64,000 bases of DNA from Cyathus striatus (Eukaryota; Basidiomycota; Agaricomycetes; Agaricales; Nidulariaceae): NCBI GenBank assembly GCA_025738555.1, contig JAOVFP010000019.1:1674001-1738000 (forward strand). The letters are read 5' to 3'. The notes under the pieces are model-generated. The model made no database searches. It was given only the letters and a program-made list of their open reading frames with translations, and had not been told where the DNA came from. Below, in pieces: positions 23,842 to 35,989 of the stretch. A program made the translations under genes and the position numbers. Position 1 is the stretch's first letter. Every line of letters begins with the position of its first letter.

Positions 23842-25000
23842 ATGAGCACACCATCCTCTTTCGTACTTCCAGACCTAGTTTCTCATTGCTCTTACCCACT
23901 TCGCACCAATGCTAATTGCAATGAAGCTGCCAGTGAATCAGAGAAATGGCTTCTGGAGACCGTTAATCACGATGAAAAACAGCGAATCAAATTTATGGGT
24001 CTGAAGGCTGGAGAATTGACAGCATCATGTTACCCAGATGCAGACATGTTTCATCTCAGGGTTTGCGCTGACTTCTTGAACACCTTGTTCAACCTCGATG
24101 ACGTGTCGGATGAATTCGACGTAGAAGGAACGATCGATATACATGCGTGTTGCATGGGTGCGATGCGTGACCCTATTGGATTTGACACCGACAAGAAGGC
24201 CGGTCTGATGATGAAGTCGTAAGTCCATTCAATATGAAGTTGTTGGTGTTAATGCTAATTAATCTTTGTTGAAATCATTCAGATTCTTCACAAGGCTACC
24301 GCAGGCCCAGGGTGTCAAGAGCGATTCATTCATAGCATGGACCTCTTCTTTAAAGCAGTATCTCAGCAGGCTTCCAATAGAGTTCAGGATATAATCCCAG
24401 ATCTCGAATCGTATATTGCTACACGCAGGGATAATAGCGGCTTAAAACCAAGTTTTCAGCTCATAGAATTTGCTGCTCGTATTGACTTACCCCAAGAAGT
24501 TGTCGAGCATCCTATCATCCAGTCGCTTGAGGAAGCAACAAACGACCTTGTAACGTGGTCTAACGTAAGATATTCACTGTACTTGATCAATTAGTTCTAA
24601 CTCTCAGCAGGATCTCTTCTCGTACAACGTTGAACAAGCACGCTCCGATACTCACAACATGATCTATGTTATCATGCACGAAAATAACGTCAATTTACAA
24701 GGAGCTGTTGATATTGTTGGTCAACAATGCAAAGCCAGCATTGACCGATTCGAAGAAGACAGGAAGATGGTGCCCTTGTGGGGTCAGGAAATTGACAGAG
24801 ATGTCGCACTCTACATCGACGGGCTCCAAAACTGGATCGTCGGTGCGTCATGTAATCACTTTCTACATATTTATAACTAATGGAAAAAACTATATATAGG
24901 TTCTCTTCATTGGTCGTTCTATTCTGAGCGTTATTTCGGAAAACATGGACAACAGATCAAGGAGCACCATGTTGTTGAACTTCTTCCTAAGAAGGTTTGA
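23842..25000 (+). pseudogene. sesquiterpene synthase copy 1 (7-nt deletion)
   Basis: Class I (trans-type) terpene cyclase of the basidiomycete group, which would cyclise farnesyl diphosphate in the cytosol. Exons are 23842-24218, 24283-24564, 24611-24842 and 24900-25000. The Asp-rich metal site is LDDVSDE (D86, D87, D90). The NSE triad is formed across intron 2 (N|DLFSYNVEQ), and the C-terminal W..SERYFG pair is intact. Against copies 2 and 3, seven bases are missing just before GCAGGCCCAGGG (24301), so exon 2 is read out of frame. None of the AG sites nearby restores it. All else looks functional, and the loss appears recent. Confidence 0.85.
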
Positions 25001-25240
25001 TATTTGTTTTCCCTTCATAGTATCTCGAAGATTAGATTATATTTGATAATTGATGCCTAATATATATGAAACTATAATATATCATTACTTCGTATCCAGC
25101 AGTAAAGCAATTTCATTTTTGAGATAAAAGAAACCATGAACATCAAATGGGATATAAGTTTGATAGGTAGGCATCAGGTAGTAGAAAAAGGACTCTACTA
25201 GAAAGCCAACTTTCAAAATGTTATTCAAAAAAAACAATTG

Positions 25241-26404
25241 TTAAACCTTCTTTGGAAGGAGTTCTACAACACGGTGCTTCTTGATTTGTTGTCCCTGTTT
25301 TCCGAAGTAACGCTCAGAATGGAATGACCAATGAAGAGAACCTATTCAATTCCATACTGTTATTTTCTTGAGAGATAACCAAAATGAATACATTACGCAC
25401 CAACGATCCAGTTTTGAAGTCCATCGATATAGAGTGCGACATCTCTGTCAATTTCCCGCCTCCACGAGGGCACCAGTCTCCTGTCTGCTTCGAATCGGTC
25501 AATACTATCCTTGCATTTCTAGCCAATAATGTCGACGGCTCCTTGTAAATCGATGTTGCTCTCGTGCATAATAACAGAGATCATGTTGTGAGTATCGGAG
25601 CGTTCTTGTTCAACATTGTACGAGAAGAGATCCTGCTGAGAGTTAGAATTAATTGTTAACACAATAGAATCCTTACATTTGACCACGATACAAGGTCATT
25701 AGTTGCTTCCTCAAGTGACTGGATGATAGGGTGTTCGACGACTTCCTGGGGTAGGTCAATACCAGCAGCAAATTCTATGAGCTGAAAACTTGGTTTTAGG
25801 CCGCTATTGTCCCTGCGTAGAGCGATATACGATTCGAGATCCGGAATTATACCCTGAATTCTATTGGAAGCTTGCTGAGATATCGTTTTAAAGGCGAGAT
25901 CCATGCTATAAATGAATCTCTCTCGGCACCCTGGACCTGTGGTTTGCACCAACCTTGAGAAGAATCTGAACATTTAAAGATGCTGAATTAGAGTAAACAC
26001 CAACCGCCTCGTATTAGATAGACTTACGACTTTGTCATTAATCCAGCCTTTTTTTCGGTGTCAAATACAATAGGGTCACGCAAGGCACCAATGCAACAAG
26101 CATGCATATTGTTTGTTCCTTCCAAATCGAATTCATCCGACACGTCATCGAGATTGAACAAATAGTTCGTGAAGTCATCACAAACTCTGAGATGAAACAT
26201 GTCTACATTTGGTAAACATGATGCTGTCAGATCTCTAGCCTTGAGACCCATAAATGCGGTACGTTGTTTCTCGTTGTGATCAACGGCGTCAAGAAGCCAT
26301 TTCTCTGATTCAATAGCAACTTCTTTGCAATTAGGATTCATACGGAGTGGGTAAGAGCAATAAGAAACTAGGTCTGGAAGGACAAAAGAGGATGGTGTGC
26401 TCAT
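25241..26404 (-). pseudogene. sesquiterpene synthase copy 2 (single TAG)
   Basis: This is an inverted copy, tail to tail with copy 1. Exons 26404-26028, 25965-25677, 25632-25401 and 25341-25241 total 999 bases and stay in frame, encoding 332 aa, the normal length for fungal sesquiterpene synthases. LDDVSDE, the NSE motif (NDLFSYNVEQ) and SERYFG are all present. The one defect is TAG at 25521-25519 (codon 260), where copies 1 and 3 have CAA and CAG (Gln). A single C-to-T change explains it. Read-through or a sequencing error would make it intact. Confidence 0.85.
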
Positions 26405-27264
26405 AGTAGAAAGAATACGAAAGGTGTTAAGTATATGAGTATGTTATGAAAACTGCTTCGCACATCTTCGCATTCCAGATTATATATATACTGAAATGTG
26501 TACGGATCGGGTATCTGCCTGCACCACACAAACAAACTTGCATGTACCATTCTCTGGACTTTTAATCGACATTCCCTAGTGTATTACAATGAACTTTATT
26601 TTAATTAAACATGTTTATCGGCACACTCGGAGTATGCATACCGGCAATGGAAATCTCTCAGCCACTTAGCATACAAAAATTATAATTAGACACGCAGCGA
26701 TCGGCAGTGGATTCAAACAATTGACACGGGTTTTGTCAAGGTTTTGTTCACATATTTGACTTTCATCAAGCAGTTGAACTGGTAGCTAAGCAACCATTCC
26801 AAATTCATTCCATACAACCCTGACTCTCCGACGGTTTACATTCAAATGCTTGTGTTGAGCACTTCAGAACTACTACTAACTTAATACAATGTTCCGCCAC
26901 TGTCCATACGCAGCGTTGTAATGTGCTTCTGACTCCAAATCTCTCGCCGATATGACGCACGTGGTGCTTATCTCAAAAATCTGGTCACTACCGACGTCAT
27001 AAACGAATATTGCTATTATTAGATAACACAAGTTCATGCTACTAACAGGTTGTAATGGCGCCACTGGAATGCAGGTCGAATATGGGACTAAGTGTTTTTG
27101 AAAAATTCATTGTAAGTGCATCCGACAGTGTCTTACTTTCAAGGTATACCAACCGTAATCGATTCCGTAGGGAGCTAGCTCCCTTGCACACACCTCAGTA
27201 TTTAATCGGGAATAAGAAGCACATTGATGAAATACTTACTCTCGCTCCCATTCTTCGAACTACT
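26405..27264. other. intergenic between divergent terpene synthases 2 and 3
   Basis: Probably a bidirectional promoter region. TATATATATA at about 26480-26490 serves copy 2, and a weaker TATTTAAT at 27197-27204 may serve copy 3. No gene recognised. Confidence 0.45.
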
Positions 27265-28440
27265 ATGAACACACCAATGTCTTTTGTCCTGCCTGACCTG
27301 GTTTCTCAATGCTCTTACGAACTCCGCACCAACATTAATTGCAACGAAGCTACTTGGCAGTCAGAGCGATGGCTGCTGGACGCCGTTAACCACAATACGA
27401 AACGGCGTACCGCATTCATGGGTCTCAAGGTTGGAGAAATGATAGCATCCTACTATCCAGATGCAGACATGTTTCATCTCAGAGTTTGCGATGATGTTGC
27501 AAACTATTTATTTAATCTTGATGATGTGCTAGATGAATGCGATGTGGAAGGAACGAATAGTATCCGTGCCTGTTGCATTGCTGCTATGCGTGACCCTATT
27601 GGATTTCATACTGATAAGAAGGCTGGCAAGATGACGAAGTCGTGAGTTGATTGAATTGGATATCGTATTCATGCTGATTTATTCTGTCTTCGATTAATCA
27701 GGTTCTTCTCCAGGCTGGTGCAAACTGCAGGTCCAGGATGTCAAGAGAGATTCATCCACAGCATGGATCTCTTCTTTAAAGGGATATCACAGCAAACTTC
27801 TGATCGAGTACATGGAATTATTCCGGATCTCGACTCTTATATTGCTACCCGAAGGGACAACAGCGGCCTAAAACCCAGTTTTCAGCTTATCGAATTCGCT
27901 GCTCGTATTGACTTACCCCAAGAAGTCGTCAAACATCCCATAATCCAGTCTCTTGAGGGAGCAACAAACGACCTCATAACCTGGACTAATGTACGTTATT
28001 TACTGAAATTTACGGATTACTTAATTCTAACTCTCAGCAGGATCTATTCTCGTACAATGTCGAACAAGCACGCTCCAATACTCACAACATGATTTATATT
28101 ATCATGCATGAGACCGGCGTCGACTTACAAGAAGCCGTGGATATTGTGGGTCAGCGGTGCCAAACCAGCAAGCATTGACCGATTCGAAGCGGACAGGGAA
28201 ATGGTGCCCTCGTGGGGTCAGGACATTGACAAAGATGTCGCAGTTTACATCTGTGGGCTCCAGAACTGGATTGTCGGTGCGTCATGTACTTGGTTTATTT
28301 ATCTTTCGAGATAACTCATGACTGTCCTATAACATATAGGGTCCCTCCATTGGTTATTTGTTTCAGAGCGTTACTTCGGAAAACTCGGACAACAGATTAA
28401 GAAGAATTGTGTCGTAAAGCTCCTTCCAAAGAATATTTGA
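27265..28440 (+). pseudogene. sesquiterpene synthase copy 3 (4-nt duplication)
   Basis: Same four-exon structure: 27265-27641, 27702-27990, 28041-28276, 28340-28440. The metal site reads LDDVLDE and the NSE triad is N222, S226, E230. SERYFG is near the C-terminus. Exon 3 holds AGCAAGCA (28167-28174) where copy 1 has AGCA, so four extra bases shift the frame into a TGA within a few codons, about 70 residues before the natural end. The frame is open upstream of the chosen ATG, but MNTPMSFVLPDL aligns with the starts of the other copies. A 1793-bp element lies 115 bases downstream. Confidence 0.85.
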
Positions 28441-28555
28441 TAATTTCCAATTGCTCTTGATAGTATTATGAACGTTAGAGACTTGTTTATAGCTAATGCC
28501 ACGAATACCTGTGTATCTACTATGTCAGTTGTCATTGTGAAGTTATGAAATAAAT

Positions 28556-30348
28556 GGGCAGCAAGAAAATTCCGGGCACGCACAAAAGTGAGCGTGAGTT
28601 GAGCGTGCACGCTCAGGGTCTGTGCGTGGAAATTCGACCCTGAGCGTGAATAATGTACACTTGAGCGTGAATAATATTTAAGTGAGCGTGAAGCAATATA
28701 AAATTGAGTGAGAAGCTATATGTTGTCATCAATATAATCATAAAGATATACTGTAGCATGTCCTCCTTATAGTCTATTCTAAAATAATTATATATCATAC
28801 ACCCAGTTTAAGCATGAGCGTGATAGATATTTCTATTCACGCTCATGCATATTTACCATAAATTGTGCGTGAGTGTTATATTCACGCCCGCACTCGATTT
28901 GCTTGAGTTTGAGCATGAGCGTGGTAGGAATATTTATCACGCTCATGCATATTTACTGCTGCTTGCACAGTATAGCATGTGCGTGAGTATTATATTCACA
29001 CTCACGCTCGATTTACTTGAATTTGAGCATGAGCGTGATAGGTATCCCTATTCACGTTCATGCATATTTCCAGCAACTAGAGTGTGAGCGTGGATAATAA
29101 TATATATATACGTGTTTACTTTCAATTCAAACAAGTTTCGAAGTGAGCAGAAAATGATGAGCGTGGATATTCTACGTGAGTGTGAATAAAAGGGCTATCA
29201 TAAATCAACACCTCTTACATTAATTACTTGATTTACTATCGCATGTATCTAGAGAATATATCAAATAACTTACGAGTAGTACTGACTAACGGAGTGGGAT
29301 AGATCATGTAAGCATGAATATAATATCCTATATGTAAATTCACGTTCATACTCTATTAATCATGAGTGTGATATGTCAATGATATGCATTGCTAAACCGC
29401 ATATCATTTAAATTGAGATAAGCGTAAGTGTGAATAGATAACCCTATTCATGCTCATGCTTATTCACGCTCACACATAAGTATTACAGTTTACACCTGAA
29501 TTAAAGTGTGGGTGTGTCCGTTGTACTTAGTAGTACTTACTACTCCACCCATGTGTAAGTTAAGTCAAAAGATAAATATATTATTTAATCTTTGTGGAGG
29601 AGGATATTGGCTTGACGGTATCCTCTTGACAAAGAATTGTGCGAGTGGGCGGCACATCCGTCCGACCCTTCAGATCCAGTGAGCTCGCATTGAGAGAGAG
29701 AAAAGGGGGGAATGCAAAGCTGGTATTCTCAAAGCGTATGTACGACATTTAAGTAGGTAAGCGACACGAGGTAACAGTATGTAGGGAGTGAGGTAACGGT
29801 AATGAAAAACGCATTTTCACCATGCAGGCAGAATGCCTGCTCTACATCTTATAAAAATGAATACTCACATCATGAGCGTGAAGTAAAGACCTTGAGCGTG
29901 AATTGACAGACCTTGAGCGTGAAAACTCAGACCCTGTGCGTGAAAGTGTGGACCCTGTGCGTGAGATGTCGACCCTGAGCGTGAAATACAATCTTGAGCG
30001 TGATGTGAGCGTGCACGCTCAATGCACGCTCACACCTTGAGCGTGAAAAATGAGCGTGCACGTACAAGTTTGAGCGTGAAATATAAAATTTATTCTTCAA
30101 TATCTGACATTCCATCTCGCTTAAAAACCTTGCTTGCAGTAACAATAAGACTACAGGAGTACAAAAAAAGTATATATACTTAATTTACATTGTGTTTTGA
30201 CCCAAAAATAGGCCATTTACAACTAATATATATATCTTGAGCGTGACACGCTCACTCACGCTCACTTTTGTGCGTGAAAATTTGGCCTTGAGCGTGGCAC
30301 GCTCAATCACGCTCACTTTTGTGCGTGCCCGGAATTTTCTATGTGCCC
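28556..30348. mobile_element. 1793-bp TIR element with clustered TGAGCGTG motifs, 9-bp TSD
   Basis: The inverted ends begin GGGCA and share AGAAAATTCCGGGCACG followed by CACAAAAGTGAGCGTGA. The nonamer GAAATAAAT flanks both sides (28547-28555 and 30349-30357). About thirty copies of TGAGCGTG or its complement CACGCTCA occur in both orientations, concentrated in the outer 600 bases on the left and 450 on the right; the centre is nearly free of them. Clustered subterminal motifs are usually transposase-binding sites. A 9-bp duplication fits Mutator-like elements. No transposase is present. Confidence 0.8.
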
Positions 30349-32368
30349 GAAATAAATTATGAGTCTTATACGTCGGGAAAGGGAGGAAAGCATTGTAGGC
30401 ATTGGCATAATGGATGGGGAACATGAGAAAGGTTGTTTTGTCGAGTTTGTTGTTGCAAAAATATTGTTGTTGATAGCCTGTATAAAACAAACAACAACAT
30501 AATACAATAAGTATATAGCCTTGTATCGCCATTTGACGCTTGTTGCCAACTTGCTGCAGCCTGCGGTGCTGCATGGTTGATATGATCATCAGCTGGTACA
30601 TAATGGGGGTTGATGATAGTGATGCGTGCGTACGAGTGATGAAAAAAATATTCTTATCGTTCAAGTAATGGTTTACAGTGCTTCTAATATTGATATTCAT
30701 ACATTTGAAGTTGGAGGGGTTCTAAGCTTCTGTAAATTTCCTGACACACTTCGGCTTGAAATGACATCCTACAGCAACATGCTAGGAGCTATACACATTT
30801 TACTTAATGTATACGAGGATTATGTCAACCTATACCCCGGAAATGGTGGAGCAATTTACATGAACATCCTTCGATCCTTGTTCGCGTATGCTTAAAACAA
30901 CACGGCAACAGAGTGTTGAATGGATCACACGCCAAATTCTAATATGTTCGTTTATTAGTTACTGTAACAAGGAAAGCTTCGAACACCGTACGGTGAAAAC
31001 AGGGAAAAGTAGTCACGCTACGTAATGACGGAGATTAGTAAAATAGAGCTAAAATTCGGAGACCGCAACCACTCACACTGAGCGTCAATGGAATGGTTAA
31101 ATTCGCCAGCGTAAAAACTACTCATAGTCCGGTTAATTAACCGGGAATGCCCAGAGTCTCAGATGTAATTCTCACTGAATATATAGATGTAGTAGATGAT
31201 CCCTTATTAACTAGTAAATTTTTGAAGTATTTATTCAGCTTAAGTTCTTACCGTCTTTTATGACAATATTTGTCATAGTTGGTCTACCTCCGCTTTTAAC
31301 TGACAAACGCTAAAGCTCAAAATTCATGAATATAAATTTAAAAAAATGACTGACAAGCTTTGTATGCAGGTGGTAGCATAAAGAGCATCATAACTGCCAA
31401 AATAGTCGTTTCATGTTAGTGTGGATATATTGAAGGTCAGTTATTATTCCCAGAAATGGGTTCTCACTGGTAGTGTAAGCCAACACAGAGACCCAAATTC
31501 CCTCTTCCGCTATAATTTTTGCGCTGGTTACAATACATCCACGTATATGAAGAACTTCTTGCAACTCGACTTAAATTAATAATGGTCAGTGAACATTGCT
31601 TCAGAGATATGCTATACTTCAACTGCGTACAAGTTAAAGATTTCCCGAGAATCCCTTCACTAGTAACCATCGCTATCTCGACCACAATAAAGGACACGGT
31701 TAATATAATGGCTATATTTCTGGTTTTTTTCCAAACTACCCAAACACGAAGGGTTAAGATCACTGGGAATTTACTACTATAAATATTCTTCTCGAAGCTT
31801 GAGAAAATGAATACTAACATTCGGAAGCTGTCGCTCCGACTAAAATAGACCCTGAAAGAATAAATCAACAAGTAGAAAACAAGCGATAGTAGCAGTTGGG
31901 TGCAACACTCACATATAATAACGTAGTAGAGAGACTTGCACGACCTGGAAGAAAGCGAAGGGAATAATTGAACTCTGTACTAGTCAAAAATGTGGCTTTA
32001 AAGTTTGAATCTACTCCACCCACCAACTACGTTTAAGAAGCTATCAATATATGTACTATATCTCGCGAAGATATATAGCGCTTTCACTACAGTCCAATTT
32101 GGTGACTTCCAGATATGAGCCACCTCTGTGTCCATTGTGATGAGGTGCTCGAATACCTGTGGTTAGAATTAATCCAAACCCGTAATTATATATTTGACGA
32201 GACGACCTACCCAGAGTGCCAAGCTAGCCACTTACAACCGAAATATCTTTACTAAGATCATGTATTCATTGGGTCCAAGAATGTAGTTACATACCATGTA
32301 AATACTGTAGCAGTGATGGGTTTATGAGATAAGAAGAGAGTCAAGAACGTACCGTCACATATTGCATG
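30349..32368. repeat. 2-kb segmental duplication, copy at 36455-38517
   Basis: The two blocks run in the same orientation, from TTATGAGTCTTATACGTCGG to CCGTCACATATTGCATG. Each includes an entire DUF6533 gene plus about 470 bases of flank. The left copy ends at a junction with a SET pseudogene; the right copy continues into its natural 5' exon. Confidence 0.8.
30830..32368 (-). pseudogene. DUF6533 membrane protein copy A, 5'-truncated
   Basis: Integral membrane protein family of unknown function, abundant in mushrooms. Recognisable pieces are the 10-nt microexon at 32304-32295, VASLALW, the family hallmark LITMDTEVAHIWKSPNWTVVK, ELILTLRVWVVWKKTRN with hydrophobic helices, RGCIVTSAK, GIIYYIY-type sequence, and a C-terminal VIHSTLCCRVVLSIREQG..ISGV. 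The first coding exon is cut within EHMQYVT at the junction with the SET pseudogene, so no start codon remains. Confidence 0.65.
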
Positions 32369-33383
32369 TGTGCCGTTCAGTACAACTTGTGCTGACATCG
32401 CCATGGTAGGTAAACGCGATTTCCTCTCCCTTTGCAATATCCTTTCCAGCGCAAAGGTAGAATGCGAATGAAGGAATATCGAAAAAGTGTGAAGAGCTCG
32501 GGACACAACTGGTAGAACGATTAGATCTCGAAATGATGGGATGAAACTTGAAGACGAACCTATGATTAATCCGTGACATCTCCTTCAAAACAGCACAATA
32601 CGAAAACTCCCTCATTCCATCACTATCTTCGAACTGACTAACCAGAAGCGCATTCGTCTGCCCAATCCCAGTTAACCTCCCAGACCTGTCCTCAACATGT
32701 GAATTCGCAAGGTCCAAATAAGCCTTTTGATCATGGTCACTGAGCCATTCAAACACCACGCCCGACATACCCTCTAAAACGCTATGAGGGACTGGACGGC
32801 AGGATAACACACTTCTCTGTACTTGCGCAATTTGGCAGAGCAATCACGTACCCCCGATAATTCAAAGCTACCGGGATATGCTAGTAATGGTTGTTCGGCG
32901 AGAATCAAGTTGCCTTCTTGAAGATAGCAAGTGGAGAACGTTCCTAGACCAGTTCGTGTACCTGTGCCCCTGATTTCGTAGGCGTGGGGGATTGCGTGGC
33001 AAGTGGAGAGGGAAACCCTGGAGTGGTAAGGATCTTTTCTTTGTGCGTGCATAGAGCACGAGTTCAGTGGATAGTTCGTTGGGGATATTGGGAATTCGTG
33101 TTGCAATGAGGGTGTTCCCTGGGTAGTCTAGTTTTGAGTAAGGGACAGGGGAGACTATGGCTTCGTAGTCGTGGTTTCGCAGAAAACCTGGGGCAGTATA
33201 GACGATAAGGATTAAAAGAACAGTAAAAAAATGAGACATACGAAAATTGTTGATTTGGAATTCGGGGTTGTGTTCATGACTGGTGGGAGCAGCGGAAACG
33301 GTGGAGTAAAATGTAGATAATTTGATGTCAGTGCGAATGGTACACATTGTCATTTTCGATAAAAAGGGACTGAATCGCTGCAT
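32369..33383 (-). pseudogene. SET-domain protein gene, truncated copy 2
   Basis: It matches copy 1 (19217-20530) closely: RNHDYEAIVSP, TRIPNIPNELSTELVLYA, GTRTGLGTFSTCYL, ILAEQPLLAYP, then MSGVVFEWLSDHDQKAYLDLANS, SRINH plus the same short intron, and GEEIAFTYHGD. Lesions are shifts after YARTKK and near AYEIRGTG, and a small insertion in CYPAVQ|S before VLEGM. The 3' part, including all post-SET cysteines, is replaced at 32368/32369 by the 5' end of DUF6533 copy A. It retains sense codons where copy 1 has TGA. Confidence 0.7.
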
Positions 33384-35431
33384 TTTTACAGGTAATACGG
33401 ATGAGTTTATGGCTTAGAGAAAAGGTGGGGGAAGAGAAGAATCAAGCCTGTGCCAAACGCTGAAAGTGGTCTACTATTTCGGCGGCTCCGTGTTTGAGGA
33501 ACGTGACTCCTCAAACAGTACTGCCCCTTGGTTCGGAAACACTATTTGACGTCTATCAAAGAAGTATGAGAGGAGCATGAAGTCAAGGTCTTCGAACCGT
33601 TGCACTACACATTCGTGCGTTCATGCATTATGGTTCGCGGTTGACTCGGATATGGTATGCGAGCCGCAATGACACGAAGCATTTTTGAAATGATTGAAGG
33701 AAGCAATATCGTTGTACCTGTCAGGATTAAAGTGACTGCATTCCTGGCTGTCCGCTGTTCGAGACATGGGCATGATTGAAGGTTCGCATCACAGAAATGA
33801 GCACACGAACTGTTGAAGATGGCGGGATCTATGTATGTGATACATATTATTCAGCAATTTATTGTCAACGCTTCAATTCTATTACATCTACATATAGTGA
33901 GTGACTGATTATCGATTGATGTCTGAGATCGTAGAAGTGGTTTGGAGGGAAGATTACTTTGTTATGATGCCAAATTGCAAGAGGTGCGTTTATCTATTCA
34001 ATGCATATGTCATGAGAAATCATTGAAGTTACAATTCGGAGAGAGAAACATATCGTAGGCATTGAAATATTGACGGATTGGATGAGGGGATGGGGGCAAG
34101 ATGGTGATGGGAAAGGCTATGGGCAAGTTGTGGCCCGTGGGAAAGATTGTTTTACATTTTCAATAGGTACAAATATGCAACCATATTTATCTATATCGTC
34201 GATGCCAAACAACTCCCCCCCAAATACCAATCCACTCCCTCTCTCTTGCCTCTCCCTTCCTATTACATCGCTGCGCACATACCCAAACGAACCAAATTAA
34301 CATGGATACACCAGCTCACTCAAACTACAAGCACAAATATTTTACTACTCCGAAAGTTGGCTCCCACATCCTTCTCTACATGAGTCACGACTAACCAGCC
34401 ACTCCATTGACAACTTAAGTCGGAACACCGCAAACCAACAACAATGACCAGCTCACGAATCCTGCCTCGGGTCTCTCAACGACAACGATGGAAACAGTTC
34501 TAGTTAAGCTTAACGAACCGACTTGCGAAATTGGTAGTGAAGACTGGAGAATGATGAACTGCGTAGCGCATGCGCTGAGCTCGGGTATGGGTGACAACGT
34601 TGACGTGGCAAGATAGGGAACAGATGAGGTATGTCAGTGTCTTTCTGTTTCCCTACAACCCATCTTGCGTACCAGAGTGTTCGGTTCTATTTCACCTTCA
34701 TCGTTTCAGGCCGGTCTCTCCTGATCCTCTCGTTCGTCCCCTCTGTTTATTATATTACATATACACTTTTGATCTATACTTCGCATTCTGCCTTATTGAA
34801 TCCACCCACCACTCCCTTCTTTCTTTACCAATTTTCCTCTATCTTTTATTTTCTTACTCCTGCATTCCTTAGATCGCCTAATATACACATCGAGACTACC
34901 ACCGCCCCACCTTTCTCCACCCGCGGAAACGAGTACCATTACATCGAAGAGTTGAAGGTTAAAGTTGAAGGTTGTTCTCGTATGGCGGATAATCATGAGT
35001 GCAAAATCCACCTTTGATCAACATTTATAGCCTCTAGCTTCAAGATTCCAACTAGCTTGTGAAGGATACCATGCGGGTGGACTCGAGTGTTATAACAAGT
35101 TTTATAATGTGCTTACTATGATTGTGAGTGCGTTTTTATCTCTTCTGCGTCTCATCTTCAAGCTTTAGGAGACTGTAATCAATGTGTGCGAGATCGGATC
35201 GGTACAGGTGAAGCTGGAAGAAGAGCGCATTTTCATTACTCACTGTGGACACAGACGTCCACCCCACTCAGTATCAAAAAAGGTAGATATATCTGAAATA
35301 TCTACGCTATGACATGATTCAAAGTGTCTAATACCCTCTCGTAGTCACAACGTCAGCCGCCACCGGCGCTAATGCAACAATCCCAAAAACAGCTCCCAGG
35401 CCAGAGGGGAGCTGGAACTCGACGGCACCAA
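33384..35431. other. intergenic, with a relic segment resembling 40440-40820
   Basis: No intact gene found. 34430-34800 resembles 40440-40820 (both with AGGTATGTCAGTGT- or AGGTAGGTCAGCGT-like blocks followed by pyrimidine-rich sequence), so it belongs to the same duplicated family. A 9-bp-arm hairpin (GTTTGAGGA / TCCTCAAAC) lies at 33492-33516. Confidence 0.4.
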
Positions 35432-35887
35432 TTATATCACTTCCACATGAGATGCACGGAAACTGTCCATATGATCTTCAATCGACGTACTAATCGTTGT
35501 GATTTTAGCTTCTATAGCCGGGACATCCGTCAAAGGACGCGATAAAATCTTATCTTCGATAAGCTTCTTAAGGAATCCCATGGCCCAAGTTCAACATGAA
35601 ATTCCATTTTTCCTATTTTCCAGTACGGTGGCATACCCGCGTTGAGGCTTATTGGACGGAGATGCGTTATTAGCGCATTTCATAAAGGTGTCCATTTTGG
35701 CACGTAAGTCGTTGCATGCGTATCCACTTAAATTGAAGTATCCGAAGGTGACCATGTTGCTTTTGCTATGCGTCGCGACGGAGTCGAGGTCGGTTACTTG
35801 AACTTCTTCTATGTATCCCGTACCTTTACGATCTTTCCAGCTGGGTCCGTTAGATTTACGGACCAGTGGAATTTCCCTGGTTCACCA
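35432..35887 (-). pseudogene. small basidiomycete gene relic, unnamed family
   Basis: Read on the minus strand: GEPGKFHWSVNLTDPAGKIVKV, a frame change, then YIEEVQVTDLDS, MVTFGYFNLSGYACNDLRAKM, ENRKNGISC, an in-frame TGA, and WAMGFLKKLIEDKILSRP..DVPAIEAKI. From memory the order HW..L..P.G..., M..G......DL...., W...FL..L...., DVPAIE... matches a small fungal family of unknown function. The frame change and the TGA make it a pseudogene unless introns explain both. Confidence 0.4.
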
Positions 35888-35989
35888 GGGAAGATCTGAC
35901 TAGTGCCAATGTACAAGCTATTGGGTTCCAAGTGCACAATTGGGCTGTCGCCGCTGGGCGTTATATATGGCGTTCAAACTGCACATTTA

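Noticed and set aside
28556..30348. CRISPR-like array from the repeated TGAGCGTG units
   Set aside because: The units are 8 bp, occur in both orientations, have irregular spacing, and lie inside a TIR element in a eukaryotic genome.
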